From Lewinellaceae bacterium (GTDB taxonomy: Bacteria; Bacteroidota; Bacteroidia; Chitinophagales; Saprospiraceae), in NCBI GenBank assembly GCA_020636325.1, contig JACJYC010000010.1:62001-126000 (forward strand): DNA of 64,000 nt, in the 5' to 3' direction. The notes beneath the pieces were generated by a model that did no database searches, had not been told where the DNA came from, and worked only from the letters and a program-made list of their open reading frames with translations. Position numbers and translations under genes: made by a program. Shown here piece after piece: positions 22,796 through 30,800 of this stretch (position 1 is the stretch's first letter; each line of letters begins with the position of its first letter).

Positions 22796-23458
22796 ATGAA
22801 CCTGAACGACCAATCCGAAAAACTGCTCTACGCCGCCAAGACCGGCCGGCCCACCGAAGCGCTGGTGCGTGCACTGGCGGAAACCCCGTTCCGGCAACTG
22901 ACCGAAACGCTGCGCGACGACACCCGCAAACTCGCCTTCTGGATCAACGCCTACAACGCGTATTTCCTGATCTTACGCCACGAGAAAGGCCTGCAGCGAC
23001 CCGATATTTTCAAACAAAAAGCCATCCGCATCGGCGGCCGCGACTTCAGCCTCGACGATATCGAGCACGGCATCCTGCGCCGCAACCGCTGGAAATGGTC
23101 GTTGGGGTACCTCCCCTACCCGTTTGCCCCAAAACTGCTCCGCCGGCTGGCCGTTGCCCGCATCGACCCGCGCATCCATTTCGCGCTCAACTGCGGCGCC
23201 CGGAGCTGTCCGCCCATCGCCTTCTACTCGCCGGATAAACTGGACGGGCAACTCGACCTGGCCGCGCGGTCGTTCCTGGAAAGTGAAACGGACCTGTACC
23301 CCGAAAAAAAAGAAGCCCACACCACCCGGTTGCTGTTGTGGTACCAGGGCGATTTCGGCGGGATGCGGGGTGTTCGGAAGGCGCTTGAAAGCGTACTTGG
23401 CCAGGATCTGGCGGGGTGGCGGGTGCGGTTTAAGGGGTATGATTGGGGGGGAATTTAA
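22796..23458 (+). CDS. DUF547 domain protein
   Basis: The 220-residue protein belongs to DUF547. Landmarks are KLAFWINAYNAYFLILRHEKG (about 45-65), FSLDDIEHGILRR (about 82-94) and RIDPRIHFALNCGARSCPPIAFYSPD (about 120-146) with the conserved His and Cys residues. The conserved catalytic-like His/Cys pattern suggests a cysteine-peptidase-like fold, but the family's biochemical role is not established. No signal peptide is seen, so it is probably cytoplasmic. The stop codon merges into the first of three 155-bp repeats. Confidence 0.8.
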   Translation: MNLNDQSEKLLYAAKTGRPTEALVRALAETPFRQLTETLRDDTRKLAFWINAYNAYFLILRHEKGLQRPDIFKQKAIRIGGRDFSLDDIEHGILRRNRWKWSLGYLPYPFAPKLLRRLAVARIDPRIHFALNCGARSCPPIAFYSPDKLDGQLDLAARSFLESETDLYPEKKEAHTTRLLLWYQGDFGGMRGVRKALESVLGQDLAGWRVRFKGYDWGGI

Positions 23459-23921
23459 GGTTAAAGGTTAAAGTGGAAAGGTTAAAGTAGCCAAATGGCA
23501 CCGGTGGGGATTACAAAAAAAACATGCTTAATGGTTGCGAGACCAGGGTTAATGATTTCGGGACGCCCTTGCATTGAAAACGCCGGCGCGGGCCGTCAGG
23601 TCTGCAATATCAAGGTTAAAGGATAAAGTGGAAAGGTTAAAGTAGCCTAATGGCACCGGTGGGGGTTACAAAAAAAACATGCTTAATGGTTGCGAGACCA
23701 AGGTTAATGATTTTGGGGCTGCCTTGCATTGAAAACGCCGGCGCGGGCCGTCAGGTCCGCCATATCAAGGTTAAAGGATAAAGTGGAAAGGTTAAAGCAG
23801 CCAAATGGCACCGGTGGGGGTTACAAAAAAAATATGCTTAATGGTTGCGAGACCAAGGTTAATGATTTCGGGACGCCCTTGCATTGAAAACACCGGCGCG
23901 GGCCGTCAGGTCCGCCATATC
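23457..23921. repeat. Three tandem 155-bp repeats
   Basis: Units span 23457-23611, 23612-23766 and 23767-23921, all exactly 155 bp. Each starts AAGGTTAAAGG, passes GGCACCGGTGGGG, AACATGCTTAATGGTTGCGA and CCTTGCATTGAAAAC, and ends GGGCCGTCAGGTC...ATATC. Only scattered substitutions separate them, and no ORF runs through. The ending motif is shared with other intergenic repeats in the window (17690, 37409). Bases 23922-24167 hold more repeats but no gene. Confidence 0.92.
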
Positions 23922-23950
23922 GGTAGCTATCGGTTGGATATCGGGTTTCC

Positions 23951-23967
23951 GGCCTGTAGGGCCGGTA
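23951..23967. repeat. REP-like palindrome CCGGCCTGTAGGGCCGG
   Basis: The 17-bp palindrome with 6-bp arms is identical to 17742-17758, and flanking bases also match (GGGCCGTYAGGTCCGC...CGGTAGC upstream, ATMTGATSG downstream), so a unit of about 80 bp is repeated. Confidence 0.7.
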
Positions 23968-24097
23968 TCTGATGGTTCCGGGTGGGCGATTTTGTGCCGG
24001 TCGATTCCGCGCTGCCTTTTAACATGGGTGGAATGGATTTCAGCCGGTGTTGCAGATTTTCATGTAGCGGCCTTGCGGGTTGGTGGCTTGCGTCGTC

Positions 24098-24132
24098 CAG
24101 GTTTACGAAACTTTTGAAGTTTCGCAAACCTG
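24098..24132. terminator. Perfect palindromic hairpin after DUF5615 gene
   Basis: CAGGTTTACGAAACTT pairs with AAGTTTCGCAAACCTG around a TTG loop (one mismatch in 16 bp). It lies 36 bp downstream of the DUF5615 stop on the minus strand. The same sequence is at 25074-25106 after the next minus-strand gene, so it is a repeated terminator-like element. Confidence 0.6.
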
Positions 24133-24167
24133 AAATTCGCGGGCGGCTTTGAGGTAAATTCTTATTT

Positions 24168-24518
24168 TCAAGCATTAGTCCTGTTAACTCTTATTAATTT
24201 CTTGGCTAATTCGCCATTTTCATGAAGAATGGCTTGATGGATCCGATCAGCTAAAGCCAATAAATCGCGGTCATGGGTACATACAATAATACCCGCATGT
24301 TCGGGAGTTTTACGGTGGAGTTTGATAAAATCTTTTCTGTTCAATGTGATCAATACCCTGTTTTCCCTGGCAGCAAAAGCTAAAACTTCTTCATCCGGAA
24401 TGCTCTGATTGGCGTTTCCGGCATCCATAGAAGTAGGGACATCATGGCCCAACTCTCGCAAGTGTTCACAAACAGCCCGATAAAAATTTTCATTGGAATA
24501 AAGTCTTGCCATCTTCAA
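24168..24518 (-). CDS. DUF5615 PIN-like putative toxin
   Basis: The 116-residue protein is a DUF5615 PIN-like protein: ARLYSNENFYRAVCEHLRELGHDV at the start, then SIPDEEVLAFAARENRVLITLNRKDFIKLHR with the conserved acidic residues, and IIVCTHDRDLLALADRIHQAI near the end. PIN-like proteins of this family are predicted RNases and usually sit beside DUF433 genes. Its start overlaps the upstream DUF433 gene by 4 bp, a coupled pair. Toxin activity is inferred from context and family. Confidence 0.82.
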   Translation of the reverse strand: MKMARLYSNENFYRAVCEHLRELGHDVPTSMDAGNANQSIPDEEVLAFAARENRVLITLNRKDFIKLHRKTPEHAGIIVCTHDRDLLALADRIHQAILHENGELAKKLIRVNRTNA

Positions 24519-24844
24519 GCCACCTCATTTTCGTGAATCTGGTTCTCCACTTCTTCCCGATTGGCCCGATAATAATTCCAGGCATTCCGCAAGTCGTCAG
24601 CGGTCAGGGTGGAATATTGACTGAGCAATTCCTGATCGCTCATTCCGCTTTTTTGAGAACTGACCAGCGACCAAACAGGGATCCGGGTACGCGTAATCCT
24701 GGCATCTCCACCGCAAACGCCGGGGGTCTTTTCAATACCGGGAAAGACTCCGCTCAGTTCACTCACCATCCATTGCAACAACAGGGCTTTTTCTTCCCGG
24801 GTCATTTTGGGCAACAGCAATTCAATTTTTTGAAGCGTACTCAT
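24515..24844 (-). CDS. DUF433 putative antitoxin
   Basis: The 109-residue protein has a helical N-terminal part (TLQKIELLLPKMTREEKALLLQWMVSEL) and a C-terminal DUF433 domain (GVCGGDARITRTRIPVWSLVSSQKSGMSDQELLSQYSTLTADDLRNAWNYYRANREEVENQI), a winged-helix-like DNA-binding family. DUF433 genes typically precede DUF5615 PIN-like genes as predicted antitoxins. The N-terminal helices may contact the partner. ATG 24844 is preferred to the in-frame GTG two codons upstream. Confidence 0.82.
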   Translation of the reverse strand: MSTLQKIELLLPKMTREEKALLLQWMVSELSGVFPGIEKTPGVCGGDARITRTRIPVWSLVSSQKSGMSDQELLSQYSTLTADDLRNAWNYYRANREEVENQIHENEVA

Positions 24845-25122
24845 GTGCACTGGTTTGGATCCAAAGATAACAATTAAACAAGGTTAAAGGTTAAAGTAGA
24901 AAGGTTAAAGAAGCAGCCTTTCGGCAACCGCCGGTTTCACAATCCGCTTTTCCTTTTCTTTTAGAGCCCGTTCCGCTCTCCTGTTAACTAACACGTCAGA
25001 CGCCATCAGCTTTAAATGTCAATTCCTGATTTTGAGTAGTGGGAAAATACTCAGGGGTGGGTTTCAGGGCTTCCAGGTTTACGAAACTTTTGAAGTTTCG
25101 CAAACCCTATCGTCTCCCAAAC
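24845..25122. repeat. Intergenic spacer with GGTTAAAG repeats and a terminator palindrome
   Basis: GGTTAAAGGTTAAAGTAGAA near 24880 matches the start of the 155-bp units. GGTTTACGAAACTT/AAGTTTCGCAAACC (25074-25106) is a second copy of the 24098-24132 hairpin and lies 17 bp after the stop of the next minus-strand gene. No gene is seen between. Confidence 0.6.
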
Positions 25123-26628
25123 CTACCGGCCGATCAACCCCAACACCGACACATTCCCATCCACCCACTCCCGGGCGTAGACCTCGGTGCCCGCCAGGCG
25201 CATGGCCGTGACGCAGGAGCCCAGCAGGAGGTCTTCTTTTCCGTCGGCATTGAGGTCGGCGGCATCCATGACGAGCCAGCGGCCGACGGCGGTTTTCGGG
25301 GAGCCGTAGACGTCGAATCGGAGGTTGCCCCGATTTTCGAAATACAGGAAACTCTCCTCCGGGACGCGCTGCAGGTCGGGGAAGAAGGACATGGCGGCAA
25401 TGTCTGGGTCGCCGTCGCCGTCGAAGTCGCGGGTGAGGGTCTTGGAGGCGCCGTTCATGGGGTAGAACCAGGCCTGGGTGAAATGCATTTTGCCGTCGTT
25501 GAGGTAAATGGTGACGCCGTGCCAGGGCTTGAAAACCACCGAGTAATCGGCGTTGTCGCCGTTGGCGATGATGATATCGTCGTAGCCGTCGTTGTTCATG
25601 TCCGCCAGTTCGAGGTAGCTGGAGCCGTGGACGGAGGGAAAACGCAGCAGTTCCTGTTGGGAAAAATTGCCGTCGCCTTCGTTCCTGAACCAGCGGACGC
25701 ATTCGTTGCCCTGCGCAAAAAGCACCACCAGATCCTGCAGGCCGTCGCCGTCGAGGTCGGTGACTTTGGCGGTCCGGGCGCCGGGTACGTTGATCAGGGT
25801 GTGGCGATCCCGGCCTTCGTTTCCAAACCAGGAAAAGCTGCCCAGTTGGTGCCCGAATTCGCAGAGGATCAGTTCGGGTCTCCGGTCGCCGGTAATGTCG
25901 GCCCACTGGATCTCCGCCGGGCGATTCAGCTTGTCCGTCAGCTGGGTCTTATCCGTGAAATCGCCGGCAAACGACCAGACGGCGCCCTTGAAGATGTCGC
26001 TGGGATTGAGCCGGCCCATTTCAGAAAAATACCAACGGCCGTCCTGCCGCACGACATCGGAAACGGCACTGGCAAACCGGAGCGAATCCCGGCGCCGGAA
26101 CTGGTCGTCGAGCATCAGCACCGTCCCGTCCTGAAAACCGGTAACGATCCGCTTTTCTTCCGGAAAGTACTTGACGAGGGTAGTGGAGGGCAGCCGGGTC
26201 AACCCGGTTACCGGCTTGAATTCGAACCGGGTTTCCAGGTCGCGGATGGGTTGCCGCCCTTCGGGTTGCGGCAGGGAATCGGGCGCATTTTGCTGGTAAA
26301 ACGCCTTGATCTGTTCCCATTCCGATTCACTCAACACGGGTTGATCCGGGAAATAATGGGCGCCTTCCAGGTACATCACCTCATCCATGGACAAACTGCC
26401 GTAAGGGTTGTTCCGGTCATAGATCAGCCCCAGCAGCGGCATCATGGCAGGCAATACGCCCTTTTCCCAGTTCTGCTTCGGCAACAACGACGGTTCAGGG
26501 AACAGGTGACAGCTCCCGCAATAACGGCGCGCGACGGCTTCGTCGGTCTTATCCTGCCGGCAATGCTGAAAAACGAGCGGGATTGCGGCGAGGAGGAGAA
26601 GTTGGATGGAGCGGCGGAGGTTTTTCAA
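25123..26628 (-). CDS. Lipoprotein with cytochrome-type CxxCH motif and FG-GAP/VCBS repeats
   Basis: Starting at TTG 26628 gives MKNLRRSIQLLLLAAIPLVFQHC, a proper lipoprotein signal (501 residues). RRYCGSCHLFPEPSLLPKQNWEKGVLP (about residues 33-60) contains CxxCH, the heme c attachment motif, with a Met in PAMMPLLG that could be the second ligand. From about residue 150 on come FG-GAP repeats with calcium-type loops (DLDGDGLQD, DMNNDGYDD, DFDGDGDPD, DLNADGKED), predicting a beta-propeller. Such proteins are common in Saprospiria beside sugar and lipoprotein genes; their role is unknown. The longer in-frame reading to 26871 runs through repeats and a MITE. Confidence 0.72.
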   Translation of the reverse strand: MKNLRRSIQLLLLAAIPLVFQHCRQDKTDEAVARRYCGSCHLFPEPSLLPKQNWEKGVLPAMMPLLGLIYDRNNPYGSLSMDEVMYLEGAHYFPDQPVLSESEWEQIKAFYQQNAPDSLPQPEGRQPIRDLETRFEFKPVTGLTRLPSTTLVKYFPEEKRIVTGFQDGTVLMLDDQFRRRDSLRFASAVSDVVRQDGRWYFSEMGRLNPSDIFKGAVWSFAGDFTDKTQLTDKLNRPAEIQWADITGDRRPELILCEFGHQLGSFSWFGNEGRDRHTLINVPGARTAKVTDLDGDGLQDLVVLFAQGNECVRWFRNEGDGNFSQQELLRFPSVHGSSYLELADMNNDGYDDIIIANGDNADYSVVFKPWHGVTIYLNDGKMHFTQAWFYPMNGASKTLTRDFDGDGDPDIAAMSFFPDLQRVPEESFLYFENRGNLRFDVYGSPKTAVGRWLVMDAADLNADGKEDLLLGSCVTAMRLAGTEVYAREWVDGNVSVLGLIGR

Positions 26629-26712
26629 TTGGTTCGATTGATTCAATTGGTTCGATTGATTCGATTGTCTGCGTCCGTCGGAGGGTGATTCGGTGATTTG
26701 ATCATTTTGACT
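26629..26712. repeat. Octamer-like TTCGATTG repeat upstream of lipoprotein start
   Basis: Alternating GGTTCGATTGATTC units run to about 26668. They begin at the TTG start codon and would lie in the 5' leader of the minus-strand lipoprotein gene. Related octamers occur at 9019-9055. Confidence 0.65.
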
Positions 26713-26816
26713 GAGGCCGTTAAATAAAGTGTTTTTCTCGCGAAGACGCAAAGATTTGATTTCCAACATGCTGCGCATGCTGAAAATCCTGTTGACACAA
26801 AATTCTGAACGGTCTC
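26713..26816. mobile_element. MITE-like element, copy 1 (104 bp)
   Basis: The element begins GAGGCCGTTA and ends TGAACGGTCTC, giving imperfect terminal inverted repeats. It is flanked by perfect 8-bp direct repeats TTTTGACT (26705-26712 and 26817-26824). Its interior (GCGAAGACGCAAAGAT, TGTTGACACAAAATTCTGAA) matches the second copy at 37253-37363. No ORF is present, so it would need a transposase encoded elsewhere. It lies upstream of the CxxCH lipoprotein start. Confidence 0.75.
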
Positions 26817-26959
26817 TTTTGACTTCGGCTGCGCTCAACCTACCTTTTCGTGTTCGTGTTGATTTGGTCATCTCATATCAACAGATCAACAGATCAACAA
26901 TTCCTCAGTTCCTCGATTCCTCCTCCGACCGCCGTAGCCTTGGCGGAGGTGGTAATTCC
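26817..26959. repeat. Simple repeats upstream of esterase stop
   Basis: CAACAGATCAACAGATCAAC (26879 on) is followed by TTCCTCAGTTCCTCGATTCC octamers and a GGCGGTCGG/CCGCC-type palindrome (26924-26957) shared with 9126-9162. No gene is seen. Confidence 0.55.
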
Positions 26960-27739
26960 TCATTTCCTACACCCAAACATCCACTCCAGCAACCAGGGCT
27001 CGGCATAGGCCTTTTCCCAGCTGTTGTGGTTCACGTCCGGATATTCGGTGTAGACCACGTCGGCGCCGAGGGCTTTGAGGCGTTCGGTCATCTCGCGGGA
27101 GTGTTTGACCGGTATGACGCCGTCCACATCCCCGTGGAAGATCCGGAAGGGGACCTTCGCGGCTTTTTTGTTATAGGCCTTGACATCGCCGCCCCCGCAG
27201 GTGGGCGCAGCCGCTGCAAACAACCGGGGTTTCCGGTAAACGGCCTCGAACGTCCCCATGCCGCCCATGGACAACCCCGTGATGTAGATCCGTTTTTTGT
27301 CCACCCGCTCCGTTTTGGCGATCGTCTTCACGAGTTGAAGCGCGTGGTCCAGCGCCCAGGTGACCGGGTAGCCGTAATTGAAATCCAGGTCAAGCGGGTA
27401 CTTGGTCCGTTCGAATTTGACAGAGGCCCAGTAGTCGCCCTCGGGGCATTGCGGTACAATGACGATGCAAGGGTATTTGGCCCGGTTCTCCGGTTGCAGG
27501 AACAGCTTCGCGCCGTGTACCAGCTGCTTTTCATTGTCGTTGCCGCGCTCCCCGCCGCCGTGCAAAAGCAGGACCAACGGGTACTTTTTCGATTGATCGT
27601 AGTTCTCCGGGTAGAGGATGCGGTAAGGCATGATCTTGCCGTCCTTGCCGGTGAATTCCCGCTTCTGGTACAGCGAAAGGTCCTGACCGGACAGGGTTTG
27701 CACCAGCAATAGGAGCATAATCGGAAATAGTAATTTCAT
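26960..27739 (-). CDS. Secreted alpha/beta-hydrolase (esterase/peptidase, LpqC-like)
   Basis: The 259-residue protein has a signal peptide (1-19). The alpha/beta-hydrolase core carries LLLHGGGERGNDNE (oxyanion region), the nucleophile elbow GLSMGG (Ser157), Asp206 in HGDVDGVIPV, and His238 in DVNHNSW, completing the catalytic triad. The closest type is the prolyl-oligopeptidase/esterase D-like group (predicted carboxylesterases often next to carbohydrate genes). It is secreted; substrate unknown. It precedes, on the same strand, the MITE-bearing leader of the CxxCH lipoprotein, and the next upstream gene is a large FG-GAP lipoprotein. Confidence 0.82.
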   Translation of the reverse strand: MKLLFPIMLLLLVQTLSGQDLSLYQKREFTGKDGKIMPYRILYPENYDQSKKYPLVLLLHGGGERGNDNEKQLVHGAKLFLQPENRAKYPCIVIVPQCPEGDYWASVKFERTKYPLDLDFNYGYPVTWALDHALQLVKTIAKTERVDKKRIYITGLSMGGMGTFEAVYRKPRLFAAAAPTCGGGDVKAYNKKAAKVPFRIFHGDVDGVIPVKHSREMTERLKALGADVVYTEYPDVNHNSWEKAYAEPWLLEWMFGCRK

Positions 27740-27816
27740 AAACCTTTCGGTTGTTTTTTTGAACCGTTAATGCCTTAATGGTTCAATTTTAAGTATTTCT
27801 TTCACCTCAAAACCAG

Positions 27817-27865
27817 GCTCTCTCACCCTCTCACTGTCTCACCCTCTCACCCTCTCACCCTCTAA
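27817..27865. repeat. Octamer array CTCACCCT after FG-GAP gene
   Basis: Copies of CTCACCCT (GAGGGTGA on the other strand) abut the 3' end of the minus-strand FG-GAP gene, two bases beyond its stop. The same unit follows both LuxR-type regulators at 50449-50530 and 58419-58493. Confidence 0.8.
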
Positions 27866-27867
27866 AT

Positions 27868-30800
27868 TCACTGTATATCCACCGCCCCCACCGTCCGGGA
27901 GTGCCCTTCAAAGTCGATCAGCTCCACGGTTTCCGTTTCCGGAGAAATGAACAGGTTGCGGGACGACTGCGAAAGATAACCCTGCCCGTAACTCATTTCC
28001 TGGCGGAGGATGCGGCCGTCCTTCAGGTGGATGATGGCGATGAAATCCATGGGTTTCAACGGGATCGACTGCCAGTTTTGGGCCGATTGGTAAACCTGCA
28101 GCCGGCCTTTGTTCTGGCCCGCCGCCACCAACAGGCTGCCGTCGGCGCCCTTGACCGCTGCCAGGCTCTTGCCGTCGCCGGGAATGCAGATCCCGCTCTT
28201 TGCCATCGGCACGGGGATGAAGTGTCCTGCGCCGTCGCCGGTCAGCAACAGGCCGTTGAAGGCGTCATAGCGGCCCATGCCCACTTCGCCGCCGAAATCG
28301 TTGCCGGACAGCAGCAGGTCGGGGTTGCCGTCGCCGTTGAAGTCGCCGGCGAGTGCGCCGTAGACCGGAGCCGTTTGGGCTTCCAGGGGCAGCTGGCTGA
28401 TCTTGAACTTACCGCCGCCCAGGTTCTCGATATAAGCGCTCCTGAGGTTGGCAGCCTTCAGCGCCAATGGCTTCGCATTCGGAAATTTGGCCAGCACTTC
28501 CTGGATGGAAGCCACCCCGAATTCCTTGTGCCGGGGGAAGAGTCCTTTGATCTTGGTCAATTGCTTCTCGATATCGATCCGCTGGTAATAGGGGTATTCG
28601 ATCATCTGGCCGTTCCGGTCCGGGAACCAGGCGGTGGGGATGGCGTCGACCGATTGGTTGCCGTCAAAATCGGCGGCGTAAATGCCGATGGGATGCGCTT
28701 CGGAGGCCTTGAAAAAGCTGTTCTCCCCCAGGTTGCCCGCTACATAGTCCATATCGCCGTCCAGGTCGAAATCGGCGGCGACGAGACTGTTCCAAAGGCC
28801 GGTAGCCTTGGCCAGTTCAGGACTTTGAACCTGTTCCAGTTTACCCTTGCGGTTTTTGAGCAGGGTGAGCGGCATCCATTCGCCGGTCAGGAGGAGGTCG
28901 GCCCAGCCGTCGTTGTCGTAGTCCGTCCAGATGGCGTCGCATACCATGCCGATATCTTTTAGCATGGGGGCTGCTTCGGCGCTGATGTCCGTAAATTTCA
29001 CCGTCCCGTTTTGGGAATCGTTGCGCAGGATATAGCTGCTGACCGGCATGGGATAAAAAGCGGGCAATACGCGGCCGCCGATGAAGAGGTCTAGGTCGCC
29101 GTCGCGGTCAAAGTCGGCCGCTTTGATGCAGGAGCCGCTCTTGATGAAGTCGGGCAAGGCGTTTTCAGCCTGTACAAAAGCGCCGCCGTTATTGACAAAC
29201 AGCCGGTCCTGGTAGTATTTGGCGCTTTCCGGGATGTTCATCGGGAATTCATTGCCGCCGCTGACGAGGTAGAGGTCATTGTCGCCGTCGCCGTCCGCGT
29301 CAAACAGCAAGGCGCCCAGTTCTTCTTCCAGTTTGACCCCGTTTTCAGGCGTAGGCAACAGGTCGCGGCGTTCGAAGGAGATGGCGCCTTCGGTTTTTTG
29401 CTGGATAAAAAACGACCCTTTGTAAAAATGGGATCCGCCGACATAGAAGTCGTCCAGCCCGTCGCCGTTCACATCCCCGGCCGCAATGGCCGGTCCGTAT
29501 TGGGAGAGCTTGTGGGTGAGCAGGCGCTGGATGTTGAAGTCGATGAAATTGCTGTCGCGGTGCACAAAATCGATGCCCAGGTAGCGGGTAATGTCCGTAA
29601 AGGCGGGCGGCGTTTTTTTGATCATGGGCACGGGTTCATCGATCGCCTGGGATTCGTCGGCCTCCAGCACGGTATTGGCGGCCACGTTGCGGAAATGCTG
29701 CTTTTTGCCGCCCACCCAGGTCACGATCACCTCGTCGGCCTTATCCATATTGCCCAGGCCGAAATGCAGGGAATTCTCGACCGTTGAGAGGTAACCCCGG
29801 TACGGGCTGTTTTCGGCCACCTTGATCTCGTTGTCGGGCAGGCGGACCTCCACTTTGGCGCCCAGGCCGTTGAGGTTGCGCGCGCCGCCCTTGAATTTCA
29901 CCTTCAGCCAGTTGGCGTTTTCGGGACGGGTTTCGATCAGTTGATTGCGGAAGACGAAGGCGCTGTCGTTGATGTTGTTGACGATATAGTCCAGGTCGCC
30001 GTCGTTGTCGAGATCGGCATAGGCCGCTCCGTTGGAAAAAGAGGGTTTTGAAATGCCCCATTCTTTGGATACATCGATGAAGGTGGGCACTGCAGCCCCG
30101 GAATTCCGGAAGAAATAGTTGTGGATCTTAACCGCCGGGATCTGATCCAGGAGCATATCGTGCGGTGTAAATTGCCCGCTTTCGACATGGTAGTCCATGA
30201 AATCGCGGTCGGTCACATCCCTGGGGAAGCCGTTGGTAATGGCCAGGTCGCGGAAGCCGTCGTTGTCGAAATCAGCGAGCAGGGCCGACCAGCTCCAGTC
30301 GGTAGCGGGCATGCCGGACAGCATGGAGACGTCGCTGAAGGTCGCATTGCCGCTGCCGTCCGGTGTGGGGCGTACGCCCTGGTTCAGCTGGAGCATATTG
30401 CGGCCGAACTGGTATTGGTACCCGAAGTTGTCGTTGTTCACATAGGTCATGTAGTTATTGGGGGGCAGCATGGTCTTGCGGCGGTAGTTGTCCTCCGGCA
30501 TCATATCCAGGGAGACCACATCGGGGAGGCCGTCGTTGTTGACATCGGCGATGTCGTTGCCCATGGCCGAGTAGCAGGTATGTTTGAGGTATTCAGCGGC
30601 CCGGTCGGTGAAGGTGCCGTCGCCGTTGTTGACCCACAGGAGGTCGTTGGTGAGGTAGTCGTTGGTGATGTATACGTCTTTCCAGCCGTCGGCGTTGATG
30701 TCGCAGATATTTATGCCCAGGCCGTAGCCCTCGATGGTGATGCCCGCTTCCCTGGAGACGTCGGTGAAAACGGGGTGGCCGAGGGTTTCATCCCAGTCGT

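Noticed and set aside
23457..23921. CRISPR array
   Set aside because: Units are 155-bp tandem copies without short repeat/unique-spacer alternation, and no cas gene is nearby.
26713..26816. Coding sequence through MITE copy 1 as part of the lipoprotein gene
   Set aside because: The in-frame extension runs across the element and microsatellite and would put 81 residues in front of an excellent lipoprotein signal.
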